A DNA stretch of 64,000 nt from Gemmatimonadetes bacterium 2013_60CM_65_52 (GCA_002215645.1 NGFI01000002.1:124001-188000); one strand, 5' to 3'. Positions 45,998 to 56,127 are shown, numbered from the stretch's first letter. The notes: a model not told the origin generated them from the sequence alone. A program made the numbers and translations.

Positions 45998-46357
45998 ATG
46001 GCCAAGACAACCCTTTTGGGAAGACGCCTGAAGGAGATCAGAGACAAGCGGGATTGGAGCCAGTCAGAGCTCGAGAAAAGGTCCGGGATCCCGGCCGTCA
46101 TGATCAGCCAGTTCGAAACCGGCGTCCGCAAGAACCCATCGGCGGCGACGCTCGTCAAACTGGCGAACGCCCTGTCGATTTCGATGGATTACCTGCTAGG
46201 TCGAACGGACGTGCCGACTCCAGTCGGAGGGCCTGTCGCCGTGCTTCTGCGGACACTGGAGGGCGCCTCGGGTACCACTTTCGACGCAGTCACTGCCGTC
46301 GGCAAACACCTCACGGATCAGGAGCGGGCACGTGGCGAGAAGCCGAAGGACGGGTGA
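45998..46357 (+). CDS. XRE-family HTH regulator
   Basis: 119 aa from ATG 45998 (the open frame reaches 45962 across the operator). HTH: RRLKEIRDKRDWSQSELEKR, VMISQFETGVRKNPSAATLV and KLANALSISMDYLLGRTD. A short C-terminal tail follows. Four nt before an ImmA/IrrE-type gene; such pairs act as repressor plus derepressing protease (known from ICEBs1 and phage systems). Probable controller of the divergent ubiquitin-like operon. Confidence 0.9.
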   Translation: MAKTTLLGRRLKEIRDKRDWSQSELEKRSGIPAVMISQFETGVRKNPSAATLVKLANALSISMDYLLGRTDVPTPVGGPVAVLLRTLEGASGTTFDAVTAVGKHLTDQERARGEKPKDG

Positions 46358-46361
46358 CTAG

Positions 46362-47303
46362 ATGACCCTCACCCGCGAGGCGCTGGACCGTGCCGCGCGC
46401 CAGAAAGCGCGCGAGGTGTTGGCCGACGCGGGGATCGCTAACGGTCCCGTGTCGCCATTCAAGGTCGCGGCCACTGTCGGTTTTCCGCTTCCCATTGACG
46501 ACGTCACGATGCCGCCAGCAGCCTTCGGCGCCCTGTACAAGGAAGGCAATTCATTTCGGATCCTGGTGTCGAACACGTGCCCGAACGAAGGCTTCCGGCG
46601 CTTCACGATCTGCCACGAACTCGGCCATTTGTTCCTGGACGGCCATCTCGACGAGCTGTTCGAAAGCGGCGATCGACACTTCTCCGAAGCCGGCCAGTTC
46701 CGGGGTCAGCGCAAGCCTTGGTTTGAGACTCAAGCAGACACCTTCGCGGCTGAACTCCTCGTGCCGACGGCGTTCGCCGACCCGGTACTGCGCGCCGCCG
46801 GACATGGTTTGGCCGCCGTCCGCGCCATCGAGGCCAAGTTCGAGACGTCGCTGAGCTGTGCGGCAGTTCGCTACGCGGAGCTGGCCGGCGATTCCGTGGC
46901 AGTCATCCTCTCGCGAAACGGCACGGTGGAATGGGCGTGCGCGTCCGGGCAAATGCGTGAGCACTGGTGGGGGAAGCGCGGTCTAAAGGGCGAAAACGCG
47001 CCGCGAGGAAGTGTGACGGCATACCTTGCGCGCGATTCGAAGGCCGTAGCGGCGGGCGCAGAACGGAGCACCGAGGGGTGGCTGAACGATTGGTTCGACG
47101 GCGCCCCGGTCATATCGGTGGAAGAAGAGGCACTTGGCCTTGGATCCTATGATCGCGTCCTGACGGTGCTTCATTGCGGAAGTATTCCAACGCCGGATCA
47201 GGAACGCATCCGTCAGGATCGAGACCGGCGTGGCCCGACTGACTGGCGTGAAGCAATGCGGCCCTACTCGCTCGACCGGTACGAAGATTTGGTGGACGAC
47301 TAG
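46362..47303 (+). CDS. ImmA/IrrE-family metallopeptidase
   Basis: 313 aa. Zinc motif H85-E-L-G-H89 in FTICHELGHLFLDGH, then the family's third-ligand region and TFAAELLVPTAFADPV. The C-terminal half (about 150 residues) is an extension without a recognised domain and may sense a signal. In characterised pairs the protease cleaves the partner repressor when triggered. Here it would relieve XRE repression of the islet operon; this is inferred. Confidence 0.88.
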   Translation: MTLTREALDRAARQKAREVLADAGIANGPVSPFKVAATVGFPLPIDDVTMPPAAFGALYKEGNSFRILVSNTCPNEGFRRFTICHELGHLFLDGHLDELFESGDRHFSEAGQFRGQRKPWFETQADTFAAELLVPTAFADPVLRAAGHGLAAVRAIEAKFETSLSCAAVRYAELAGDSVAVILSRNGTVEWACASGQMREHWWGKRGLKGENAPRGSVTAYLARDSKAVAAGAERSTEGWLNDWFDGAPVISVEEEALGLGSYDRVLTVLHCGSIPTPDQERIRQDRDRRGPTDWREAMRPYSLDRYEDLVDD

Positions 47304-47350
47304 TCTCGGGATCGCCGAACAGCACTGCGTGATTCAGCCGGCAGCGCTGG

Positions 47351-47521
47351 CTACAGGCGAGGATCGACGGGTTCGCTTTCGGGTGCAAGCACCCCGAACA
47401 GGCGCTCGCGGACCCGCCGCAACGGCGCGCCGGGCACGAAGCGGTCGAGGCCTTCGACGCCGCGTGCGAACTCGCGCAGCGCGAATGATCGCATGATCGA
47501 CAAGCCAGAGTTCTCGATGTC
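47351..47521 (-). pseudogene. orphan coding remnant near right end of islet
   Basis: 56-codon leftward frame with strong coding character (FALREFARGVEGLDRFVPGA, then LRRVRERLFGVLAPESEP) ending in TAG at 47351, but interrupted by a stop at 47522-47524. An ATG at 47494 could start a 47-aa peptide. Could be the tail of a lost gene; I do not recognise it. The rest of 47304-47776 holds the motifs and hairpin listed separately. Confidence 0.35.
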
Positions 47522-47716
47522 TCACTCGCGCGGCAAACATGTTGCACCTCACGGGGCGAATTGCTCGTGATGCGGCTCGCGCTCGATAATGTGACTGTAC
47601 GTTGCGGTCGTTCGCCCACCCGGGGGCATGACAGGCTCCACGTGCATGCTGGCGAGGTGTGAGCAGGGCAGCGGCTCAGCCTGACCGTGTGCCCCAGTGT
47701 GTACCCCACATGCAAA

Positions 47717-47741
47717 CGGCCGAGAGTCACGCTCTCGGCCG
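47717..47741 (-). terminator. hairpin downstream of tRNA-Gly
   Basis: CGGCCGAGAG (47717-47726) pairs with CTCTCGGCCG (47732-47741), 5-nt loop; leftward RNA continues with UUUG. Likely acts as the current tRNA terminator, supplied by the islet. Confidence 0.5.
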
Positions 47742-47777
47742 CCGTTGCAAATCCCTCGAAATACTCAAGTTATGGAG

Positions 47778-47850
<73 letters not shown>

Positions 47851-47918
47851 AGTGCCGGCCGCGCCGACAAACGCAATATAAGCGGCCCCCGCGAAGCGGC
47901 TACGCCGCCCGCACTGCC

Positions 47919-48464
47919 CTACTGCCGAACAGGCGCCCGCGGCGCAGCCAAAGGCTGCGGGAACATCGACGCCAAGCCACCCCGATCCGCACACCGGCTC
48001 TCCACCGGCGCGCCATTCAGGTACGAGCCGTCCTTGCACAACATCGTCGCGCCCTGCGGCGGCCCTGAAATCGCGCGCGCAGGCGTCGCACTCGCCGCCG
48101 CGGCAGGCGTGACACTCGGCGCAGGAGGCGCGGGAATCGGCAACGGCGGCGGAGTCTGCGCCGGCGTCATCGGCGTGAACATCGACGTCACATGCAGCGA
48201 CTCGGACGGAGCGCTCGGCCGCTGCATCGGCAGCACGACCGGCGCGGTCGCCGCCGGCGACGCGAGGACGGATGTCTGCCGCGGTGCAATGCGCGCCGGT
48301 GCAGACGTGCTACCCGACAGTGGCAACAGAGGAATCACCGCTTCGGTCGGCGGAGGCGGCGGCGCCGCCGGCGTCGCGGGCTGTTGCGCACGCAATGTCG
48401 CCGATGCGATCAGCACGCCGCTCGCGGCCCCGCCAAGCAGACGAAGGAGATGGACTCGCGTCAT
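47919..48464 (-). CDS. secreted Pro/Ala-rich protein with DUF3761-like C-terminus
   Basis: 181 aa. Signal peptide (LLGGAASGVLIASATLRAQQ), about 110 residues of Pro/Ala/Thr-rich linker, then CKDGSYLNGAPVESRCADRG with two Cys, similar to DUF3761. Starts in the ATGA overlap with the giant Ig-like lipoprotein gene, so both are made from one message. Function unknown; probably periplasmic or surface. Confidence 0.7.
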   Translation of the reverse strand: MTRVHLLRLLGGAASGVLIASATLRAQQPATPAAPPPPPTEAVIPLLPLSGSTSAPARIAPRQTSVLASPAATAPVVLPMQRPSAPSESLHVTSMFTPMTPAQTPPPLPIPAPPAPSVTPAAAASATPARAISGPPQGATMLCKDGSYLNGAPVESRCADRGGLASMFPQPLAAPRAPVRQ

Positions 48465-51400
48465 TGGACAGTCAGCGAATTGGTGTATGTCGCGTAGTTC
48501 GCGTTCGTGATGGTGATGGTCCCGGTTCCGGCACTGACACCCTTCACCCAGAACTGCACGTAGTACGCGTCCGCCGGGATGACGATGGATGTGATGGCCG
48601 TTGTCGTGGCACCACCGTACGACACGAAGCTGAGCTTCCCGTTCGACGTCAGGTTGAACGTGGTGGCCGCCGCCTCGTAGTGCGTATTGGTGGTCACGTC
48701 GCGCGAGTAGATGGTCACGAGTACGGAGTCACCGGTCAGAAGCGTGGTCGGCCAGCCGCCGATGGGATCCACGCGTCCGAGCCCGACGTTCACATAGCCC
48801 TTCACTGTGTTGTGGCCGGCGGGCGCCGCCGTGATGGTATCGCTGCCAGCGGACGTGCCGGTGACACGGAAGGTCTGGTAGTACGAACCGACGGCGACGC
48901 TGACGCTGGCCGGCGTCGTCGTGTGCGGCGTGACGGCGTGCGACAGGGTCACGTTCGTCGGCGAGCCGGTGACGTAGTTGGGCAACTGCACGTTCTGGTC
49001 ATCATACTGGCCGATGCCGAGCGACAAGGTCGAGAACGAAAGCGACGGCGTTGGCGTCTGCACCGCGATGTTCGCCGTGGCGCCCGAGTACTTGTAGTAC
49101 TTGCTCGTGGAGTCGGTGGCCGAGAGCTGCGCCGTGCCGACCGCGTGCGGACTCCACGCGGCCTGCGCGTAGTAGGTACCCGCCGCGATGGTAATCGAGC
49201 TGGAATCGATCGTGGCCACACCCGTCGCCGACGACGCGAGGATCGCGGTCAGCGGCTTCGAGACCTGGTGCGTGTTGCCGTTCTGGTCGGCGGCATACAC
49301 GGTTATGGTCGACGGCGGCGACGTGGTATTCAACGTCGAGCCGGCATACATGATGAACTTCGGCTGCGTGACCTGCATGTTGACGCTGCTCGCGCTGTAA
49401 CCGGTCGCGGTCGCCTGGATCTGGATCGTGCCGATGGTGTCCCGCGCCGTGATCGTGAAGTACGCGTAGTTCTGGCTCGCCGGAATCACGACGCTCGCGG
49501 GCACGGTCGCTACCGTCGTATCCGTGCTGACGAGATTCACGGTCAGCGGCGTCCCGACGGCATTCGGCGTGTACACCTGGTATTGCGTGCTGTACGTCTG
49601 CTGCCGCATGCCGAGCATGCCGTTTCCGCCTGAGATGGTCAGCGCAGGCCCGGTGACGGTGTACGTGCCCGAGGTCGCCGGCAGGTACCCGCTGTTGGCG
49701 GAATCGGAGTATGTGATCGTCGCGGATCCAATGCCGGTATAGAGCACACGCGACGAGGCGTAGTACGAGTCCTTCGTAATGTGGAAGTACGTGGACTCCG
49801 GCTGCACCACGCTCGGATTGCTCGACACGGCCTTCACCGTGACGGTGTCCATGGTGTAGTGATAAGTGTTCAATGAGTCCGCCGCGTACACAGTCACACC
49901 GCTCGGCGGTGAGGTGGTCGTCGCCGAGGTCGCGCCCTGGTACACGGAGAGCTTCGCCGTGGTCACGCGTACGGTGGTACTCGTGGAGACATAGCCACTC
50001 GCCGAGGCGGTCACCGTGTCGACGCCCTGGGTCAGCCCGCTGAACGAGAAGTACTGCGTGGAGCTGTTGGCGGGGATGGTGGGCGTCGTGGTGGACAACT
50101 GCACCGACGTCGGATTCTTCTGCGTCAGGGTGACGGCCACGCTCACCGGACGTGTGTTCGGGATGCTGACGGAAATGTCGGTCGGGCCCCGATGCTGCCG
50201 TTTGCCGATGGTCGTGTAGTAGTAGTACCAGTACATACTGAGCTGCGCGGGCTGCACCGTGTACTGCACGCTGTCGGGCAAATGGCCCACGGCGGTCACG
50301 TACACCCACGTGGTGCCAACGCCCATGGCGGTGACGTTGAGTGCCGTCCCCAGATAATACGTGCCGGCGGCGATCGTTCCCGTCGTGTCGATCTTGACGA
50401 TGTTCGTATCCGCGGATCGAGCGGACACCGTCAACGGCGTCGTGCGATAGTGCGAGTTGTTCGTGGAGTCGGCGCTGTAGACCTGGGCCGTCCCGGTCGA
50501 GTACGCATTCAACGAGCTGCCGCCGGAGAAGCGGACCTTCGGCGTCGTGACCACCGAGACGGCCTTGGCCGATGTATAACCCGGCGCCGAATACGTGATC
50601 GTATCCACGCCCGCGGCCTTACCGCGCAGAGTGAAATACTGATAGTAACCCGTGTTGCCTGCGGGGATCGTCACTGTCAGCGGGCCGCCGACCTTGGTCG
50701 AATCGGTGTGCGTCAGCGTCACCGTCAGCGGCGTGGCAATCGCATTGGGGATGTACACAAAGAGGTTCTGATCCTGCTGTCCCGCACCCACGCGGTTGCT
50801 CCCGTAGCTCAGACTGAGCACCGGTCCGTTCACGGTGTACGACACGGAGTCAGCAGTGTGACCACTGGCCGTCACCTTGAGGTACGTTGAACCCCCGTTG
50901 CCACCCGGAATGATGCGCGCGGTCGTGTAGTACTGGCCGGGAGGAATCGTGACCAGCGTGTCCAGCACCTTCATCACCGTCGAATCGAACGAGCTGACCC
51001 GCACAGCCAGCGAGTTTGTGCGCGGATGCGTGTTTCTCGTCGAGTCAGCCGAGTAGACGTACACCGTCTGCTGGGGCGACGTCGTCTGGAGCGTGCTGTT
51101 GCAGCACACCGTCACCTTCGGCGTGGTGGTGACCACGCCGTACGTGGCGGAAGTCCAGCCGCTCGCACTGGCCGTAATGGTCGCCGGCCCGGGCACGCGG
51201 CCGCTGATGTTGAAATACGAGTAATAGGAGTTGACGGGAATGGTCAGGAGTTGCGGGACGACTGCCACGTTCGTGTCGCTGCTGGACAGCGTCACGTTGA
51301 GCGGGTTGTACCGGGAGTTCGGCAGCGACACGTACTGGTTCTGGAGGAACTGACCGGCGCCCACGCGTGGCGACGCGTTCAACTGGAGATTCGCCGCCGA

Positions 51401-54400
51401 GGTATAGACGGTCGTCGCTGTACCGTTGACGCCCGCCGCGGTGGGCGTGATCTGTGTGTTGCCGCCAGCCACCCCGGAGATGACCACGTTCGCCGCGAGC
51501 TGGCCGGCCGGAATGAACGCCGGATCGGGCGACACGACGGCTCTGCCAGCCGTGCCATACGTGTAGCTCACGTACGTACCGCCCGGCGGCGACGGATCGG
51601 ATAGCAGCACCTGCGTGGACAGCTGATCCGTGGCGTCGAGCGAATACGAGTAGCTCGTGAACGTGACGTTCGCCTGCACGTTCACCTGCGCCGTGTCGCC
51701 GGCAAACCCGGTGCCCGAGCTATCCGTGGCGTAGATGAAGGTCGTGCCCGCGTTCTTCGCATTCAGCGTCGCATTCACGGAGGTCTGGCCCGCCGGGATC
51801 GTGACGGCCGCCGTGCTGAAGTACGCGTTGGTGTCGCGCACCGCGAGCTTCACGATTACAGGCGCCCCGCTGGGGTTGGGCTTGCTCAGCAGAATCGGGA
51901 TCGACTGCGACGTCCCTCGGCCAATGCCGATGGTGTGCGACGCGAAGGAGATGATCGCCGGACCCGACGCGTTCACGTTGATCGTCGAGGTGTTGGACGT
52001 GACCGTCCCGCTCGCCGCCGTGACCGTGGTCGTACCGTTTGCCACACCCGTCACCTGACCGCTGGTGGCGTTCACGGTGGCAATCGTCGTCGCCGCGGAG
52101 GTGTACGTGAAGCTGCCACCCGAGATGAAGAAGCCGTTCGCGTCCTTGCCGCGGGCGAGCAGGTTCGTCGTCCCGTTGATGGCCACCGTCGCGGTGGCCG
52201 GCGTCAACACGATGCTCGAGAGCGACTGCGAGACGTTCAGCGTCGCCTGACCGGTGACGCCCTGCGCGGTGGCACGCACGGCGGTCGTACCGTTCGCACT
52301 CGCGGTCACGTGCGCGCGCTGCGGCTGCGCCGTATCGACGACGGCCACCGACGGATTCGAGCTGGTCCACGTGAACGTGATGCCCGTCATCACGTTGTTG
52401 AGCGTGTCGCGCGCGATGGCGCGATACGGACGTCCGCTGCTCAACGCCGTCAACGTGAAGTTGTCGGGCGCTGGCGCGCCGGTGGAATCGTACGTGACGT
52501 CGATGGTGAGGATCGGCGACTTGACCGTGAGGTTCGACACGCCGGTCGCGCTACCCGAGGTGGCCTTGATCTGCGTGGTGCCGATCGACAGCGCGGTGGC
52601 CACGCCGGTGCTGGCGTTCACGGACGCCACGGAGGGCGCCGTGGACGACCACGCGAACGTGGGCTGCGTCGCGAGCGCGACGTTGTTGCCGTCCACCGCC
52701 TGCGCGGTGAAGGTGAACGTTCCGCCCGTGTACAGCGACCGGTTGGCCGGCGTCACGTTGATCGTGGCGATGCGCTGCTGCACGACGGTGAGCGACGAAT
52801 CCTTCGAGCCGCCGGTCTCGGTCGCGACCACGTACGTGGAGCCGTTGGCAACGGAGGTCACGACGCCGGATGCATTGACCGTCGCGATCGCCGTATTACG
52901 GCTCAGGTAGGTCCACGTGCCGGAGACCGGGGTGTTGTTCGCGTCGAGGCCCTGCGCCGTCAACTGCTGTGTCCCGCCGATGGACGTGAGCGTATCGGGG
53001 TTCGGCGTCAACACGGTCTTCACGATCGCACCAGGTCCGGTGGTGGCCGTGACGGTAATCGGCGAGCCGGTGAGACCGGTGGACGACACCGTAAGCGTTT
53101 GCGCTCCCGACGCGCCGAGGGTCCACGTCGTGCTGACCTGGCCGCTCGCATTCGTATTGTTCGTCTGCGGCGTCACCGACCCGCCGCCATTGGCGACCGT
53201 GAAGGTCACCTGCGTGCCAGCAACCGCGTTGCCGTTCGCATCCGTAACCTGCGCGATGATCGGCTGCGCGAGCGCCTGGCCGAGCGTGCCCGTCTGATTG
53301 TTACCGGAGTGCAGCGCGAGCACCGACGCCGGCCCGGCGGTGACGTTGAACGCACTCGAGACACCGCTGATCGCGCCGCTCGAGCTCACACCCAGCGTGT
53401 AACCGGTGCCGACCTTGTCGAGCGTGAGTCCGCTGAAGGTCGCCACACCGGACACGGCGTTCACGGTGGCCGTCCCACCCAACGTCGACCCGCCGGGATT
53501 CGCGCTGAGGGCGATCGTGGACGCGCCATTGAAGGACGTCACGACCGCATTGGACGGACTCTGAAGCTGTGCGGTGACCGAGAAGCCAGCGCCCGCCGTC
53601 TGGTTGGTCGGCTGCGCCGAGAACACCCAGTGGTTCTGTGTGCTCGTGGCGGTGGCGGACACGGTGAGTGGCTGCACACCGATGGCCGTGGCCGTGATCG
53701 TCTGTGTGCCAGCGGTCGGCCCCAGCGTCCACGTCGTGGTGGCGCGCCCCGAAGCGTTCGTCGCCGCGGTGGCCGGCGTCACCGAGCCACCACCACTCGC
53801 GACCGCAAAGGTGATACTCGCGCCCGTAACCGCGTTGCCCGTGCCGTCGGTGAGGGCAACCGTGATGGGCGAAAGCTGCGCGCCTGCTGTTGCGCTCTGA
53901 CCGCCACCAGTCACGAGCACCAGACTCGATGCCGGCCCGGTGACGATGTTGAATGCCGCGGTGCTGACGCCGGTCAGACCAGTGGCCGACGCGGTGAGCA
54001 CGTACCCGCTTCCGGGCTTGGCGATGCTCACGCCCGTGAACGAAGCGACGCCGTTGACCGCATTCACCGTCGTGGTGCCGTTCAGCGTACCACCGGCGGC
54101 ATTGCCCGTTAGCGCGAGTGTCATCGGTCCGGTGAAACCGACCACCGGGTCGCCGTCCACATCCACCGCGGTCACGGTGACGCCGATGCCGGCGCCCGAC
54201 GTGATGTTTGCGTTTGCAGCGGGACCGCTGTTGAGCACGAGCTTGGTCGCCACTGGCGCGGTACCCGTCGCCGCAAACGTCACCGGCGAGCCGGAGAGCG
54301 TGCCGGACGTCGCGGTGACAGTCTGCGCACCCACGGTGCCGCCGAGGGTCCACGACGTCTGCGCGTTGCCGTTCGCGTCAGTCGTGGCGGTGGTCGGCGA

Positions 54401-55330
54401 CACCGAGCCGCTGCCCGACGCGGCGGCGAAGCTCACGGATACACCCGACACGGGGAGGCCATCCGTCGCCGTCACCTTCACCACGAGCGGCTGTGCGAGC
54501 ACGGTGGGCGTCGGCTTGGCGACGACACCGCTCTGCCCCGAACCGGACACCATGGCGAGCGTGGACGGAACGGCCTGGATGGTGAGCTGCACCGTGTCCG
54601 CCGCACCGGTGACGAGCTGCGCGACGATGCGCGCGGTGCCTCGTGCGAGCGCGGTTCCACTGCCGACGAGATTGGATGGGATGGTCGCCTTTGATGGATC
54701 GAGCGAGGCCCACACGAATGGCGTGCCCGGGACCACGTTGTTGCTCGCGTCGAGCGCCGCGGCGCTGAAGGCGAACGACGCACCGGCGTTCACGCTCAAC
54801 GAGCGAGGGGAGATCACGACTTTCTTGGCGCCTGCACCGGGACCGGTGTAGACGACGGGAACCTGCACGGGCGTGGGAGGCGGAGAGCCGGGCAGTGATG
54901 GCGCGGCAACGACGGTGACCGGGCCGCCCTTGAACACGACGACGCCCTGGGCGTTGAGGTAGCCGAGGTCGAGCGTCATCGGCTCGCCGCTGGCGGGCGC
55001 GGATGGCGCGAGCTTGACCGTGAGGCTGACGACGATCTGCTGGCTGTCAGCCGGAAATGCGATGGTGGTGTCGAGCGCGACGGTGCCGTCGGAGTGGTGC
55101 AGCACCACGTGCACGCTGCTGAAGGCGACGAGATCCGCGGCGCTGCCCGAGAGCTGCATGGTCGGGAAGACGGCGGCGAAGCTGAGTCCGCGCGCGAAGC
55201 GGGCGTCGGTCTGCGTTGGCGCGGTGGGCTCGCGGCCGCAACTCGTGAGCACCGCAGCGACGGCCACGCCGAAAAGGGCGAGGCGGCGGAGGGGTGTCAG
55301 TGTCGTGGCCAAGGCGCGAGCCAACGGCAT
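48461..55330 (-). CDS. giant Ig-like-repeat lipoprotein
   Basis: 2289 aa. Lipoprotein signal ends in VAAVLTSC. A leading 170-residue domain is followed by bacterial Ig-like repeats. The N-terminal third has Big_1-type modules with the recurring SWTLG...GAQTVTA strand, the middle has Big_2-type modules (ASVNASTGVATALSIGTTQI), and from about residue 1230 onward come tandem modules with a VY(S/A)ADS signature every 200 residues or so. No LPXTG, transmembrane or secretion domain at the C-terminus. Probably a long surface fibre for adhesion or matrix. Repeats make assembly errors possible. Confidence 0.85.
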   Translation of the reverse strand: MPLARALATTLTPLRRLALFGVAVAAVLTSCGREPTAPTQTDARFARGLSFAAVFPTMQLSGSAADLVAFSSVHVVLHHSDGTVALDTTIAFPADSQQIVVSLTVKLAPSAPASGEPMTLDLGYLNAQGVVVFKGGPVTVVAAPSLPGSPPPTPVQVPVVYTGPGAGAKKVVISPRSLSVNAGASFAFSAAALDASNNVVPGTPFVWASLDPSKATIPSNLVGSGTALARGTARIVAQLVTGAADTVQLTIQAVPSTLAMVSGSGQSGVVAKPTPTVLAQPLVVKVTATDGLPVSGVSVSFAAASGSGSVSPTTATTDANGNAQTSWTLGGTVGAQTVTATSGTLSGSPVTFAATGTAPVATKLVLNSGPAANANITSGAGIGVTVTAVDVDGDPVVGFTGPMTLALTGNAAGGTLNGTTTVNAVNGVASFTGVSIAKPGSGYVLTASATGLTGVSTAAFNIVTGPASSLVLVTGGGQSATAGAQLSPITVALTDGTGNAVTGASITFAVASGGGSVTPATAATNASGRATTTWTLGPTAGTQTITATAIGVQPLTVSATATSTQNHWVFSAQPTNQTAGAGFSVTAQLQSPSNAVVTSFNGASTIALSANPGGSTLGGTATVNAVSGVATFSGLTLDKVGTGYTLGVSSSGAISGVSSAFNVTAGPASVLALHSGNNQTGTLGQALAQPIIAQVTDANGNAVAGTQVTFTVANGGGSVTPQTNNTNASGQVSTTWTLGASGAQTLTVSSTGLTGSPITVTATTGPGAIVKTVLTPNPDTLTSIGGTQQLTAQGLDANNTPVSGTWTYLSRNTAIATVNASGVVTSVANGSTYVVATETGGSKDSSLTVVQQRIATINVTPANRSLYTGGTFTFTAQAVDGNNVALATQPTFAWSSTAPSVASVNASTGVATALSIGTTQIKATSGSATGVSNLTVKSPILTIDVTYDSTGAPAPDNFTLTALSSGRPYRAIARDTLNNVMTGITFTWTSSNPSVAVVDTAQPQRAHVTASANGTTAVRATAQGVTGQATLNVSQSLSSIVLTPATATVAINGTTNLLARGKDANGFFISGGSFTYTSAATTIATVNATSGQVTGVANGTTTVTAASGTVTSNTSTINVNASGPAIISFASHTIGIGRGTSQSIPILLSKPNPSGAPVIVKLAVRDTNAYFSTAAVTIPAGQTSVNATLNAKNAGTTFIYATDSSGTGFAGDTAQVNVQANVTFTSYSYSLDATDQLSTQVLLSDPSPPGGTYVSYTYGTAGRAVVSPDPAFIPAGQLAANVVISGVAGGNTQITPTAAGVNGTATTVYTSAANLQLNASPRVGAGQFLQNQYVSLPNSRYNPLNVTLSSSDTNVAVVPQLLTIPVNSYYSYFNISGRVPGPATITASASGWTSATYGVVTTTPKVTVCCNSTLQTTSPQQTVYVYSADSTRNTHPRTNSLAVRVSSFDSTVMKVLDTLVTIPPGQYYTTARIIPGGNGGSTYLKVTASGHTADSVSYTVNGPVLSLSYGSNRVGAGQQDQNLFVYIPNAIATPLTVTLTHTDSTKVGGPLTVTIPAGNTGYYQYFTLRGKAAGVDTITYSAPGYTSAKAVSVVTTPKVRFSGGSSLNAYSTGTAQVYSADSTNNSHYRTTPLTVSARSADTNIVKIDTTGTIAAGTYYLGTALNVTAMGVGTTWVYVTAVGHLPDSVQYTVQPAQLSMYWYYYYTTIGKRQHRGPTDISVSIPNTRPVSVAVTLTQKNPTSVQLSTTTPTIPANSSTQYFSFSGLTQGVDTVTASASGYVSTSTTVRVTTAKLSVYQGATSATTTSPPSGVTVYAADSLNTYHYTMDTVTVKAVSSNPSVVQPESTYFHITKDSYYASSRVLYTGIGSATITYSDSANSGYLPATSGTYTVTGPALTISGGNGMLGMRQQTYSTQYQVYTPNAVGTPLTVNLVSTDTTVATVPASVVIPASQNYAYFTITARDTIGTIQIQATATGYSASSVNMQVTQPKFIMYAGSTLNTTSPPSTITVYAADQNGNTHQVSKPLTAILASSATGVATIDSSSITIAAGTYYAQAAWSPHAVGTAQLSATDSTSKYYKYSGATANIAVQTPTPSLSFSTLSLGIGQYDDQNVQLPNYVTGSPTNVTLSHAVTPHTTTPASVSVAVGSYYQTFRVTGTSAGSDTITAAPAGHNTVKGYVNVGLGRVDPIGGWPTTLLTGDSVLVTIYSRDVTTNTHYEAAATTFNLTSNGKLSFVSYGGATTTAITSIVIPADAYYVQFWVKGVSAGTGTITITNANYATYTNSLTVQ

Positions 55331-55602
55331 TCAGCGAGTCACTTCAGGGTCGAGGCACCGTGACAAACATCCGGCGTGGACGATGCGTCCGGCGCCCCGG
55401 GAATGGGAGCGACTCAATACTTGGGAATCTTCGCGGACTCGGCAAGGGCGCGCTCCGCAAATGTTCGGTGATCTGCGTCACAAGCGGACACAGCGGGCGA
55501 CAGATATTCCGCCCGGGATGGCAGGCTCATCAGTACGTGCACAGCACGACAAACAAAAAGGTACGACACGGTGGACGTCGTACCTCAATAAGAGGAGCGG
55601 AG
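55331..55602. other. region between tRNA cluster and Ig-like gene
   Basis: 272 bp with an imperfect AT-richer stretch at 55545-55600 after tRNA-Thr. I see no gene. The promoter of the Ig-like operon should lie here but no convincing -35/-10 pair was found. Confidence 0.35.
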
Positions 55603-55674
55603 AGCCACAGGTGAGAATTGAACTCACGACCGCTCGATTACGAATCGAGTGCTCTACCCCTGAGCTACTGTGGC
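55603..55674 (-). tRNA. tRNA-Thr(CGT)
   Basis: Acceptor GCCACAG/CTGTGGC; anticodon loop TTCGTAA gives CGT. Last of seven leftward tRNAs. Confidence 0.93.
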
Positions 55675-55689
55675 GACGAAGAGCCTGCA

Positions 55690-55771
55690 TGCCCTGGCGC
55701 GGATTCGAACCGCGACGCCTTGCGGCACCACCCCCTCAAGATGGCGTGTCTACCAGTTTCACCACCAGGGC
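55690..55771 (-). tRNA. tRNA-Leu(GAG)
   Basis: Acceptor GCCCTGG/CCAGGGC, long variable arm, anticodon loop TTGAGGG gives GAG. Confidence 0.92.
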
Positions 55772-55787
55772 AACACTTCCTACAGAA

Positions 55788-55862
55788 CGGGGCCGACGGG
55801 GCTCGAACCCGCGACCTCTCGAGTGACAGTCGAGTGCTCTAACCAAACTGAGCTACGGCCCC
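55788..55862 (-). tRNA. tRNA-Asp(GTC)
   Basis: Acceptor GGGGCCG/CGGCCCC, discriminator G; anticodon loop CTGTCAC gives GTC. Confidence 0.93.
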
Positions 55863-55971
55863 TCCAAAACACCGGTTGAACCGTTTTACGCTGACGGCTC
55901 AAACACACACATCCTTCCTGCACCGCGTGTCACCGCGGACCTGCTGATCCCTCGTAACCGTTCACGGTTGA

Positions 55972-56044
55972 TAGCCCGTACGGGAGTCGAACCCGTCTCT
56001 GCACCGTGAAAGGGTGCCGTCCTGAACCGATAGACGAACGGGCC
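55972..56044 (-). tRNA. tRNA-Glu(TTC)
   Basis: Acceptor GGCCCGT/ACGGGCT with a terminal G-U; anticodon loop CTTTCAC gives TTC. Confidence 0.92.
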
Positions 56045-56054
56045 CTGCACCACA

Positions 56055-56127
56055 TAGCGGTAACGGGATTCGAACCCGTGTTCCAGCCTTGAGAGGGCCG
56101 TGTCCTAGTCCCCTAGACGATACCGCC
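56055..56127 (-). tRNA. tRNA-Glu(CTC)
   Basis: Acceptor GGCGGTA/TACCGCT; anticodon loop CTCTCAA gives CTC. Ten bases from tRNA-Glu(TTC). Confidence 0.92.

Noticed and set aside
51935-54112. 725-aa rightward open frame
   Set aside because: Shadow of the Ig-like repeat gene.
48461-55330. Tandem repeats as a possible CRISPR array
   Set aside because: Repeats are in-frame protein modules of variable sequence, not short exact repeats with spacers.
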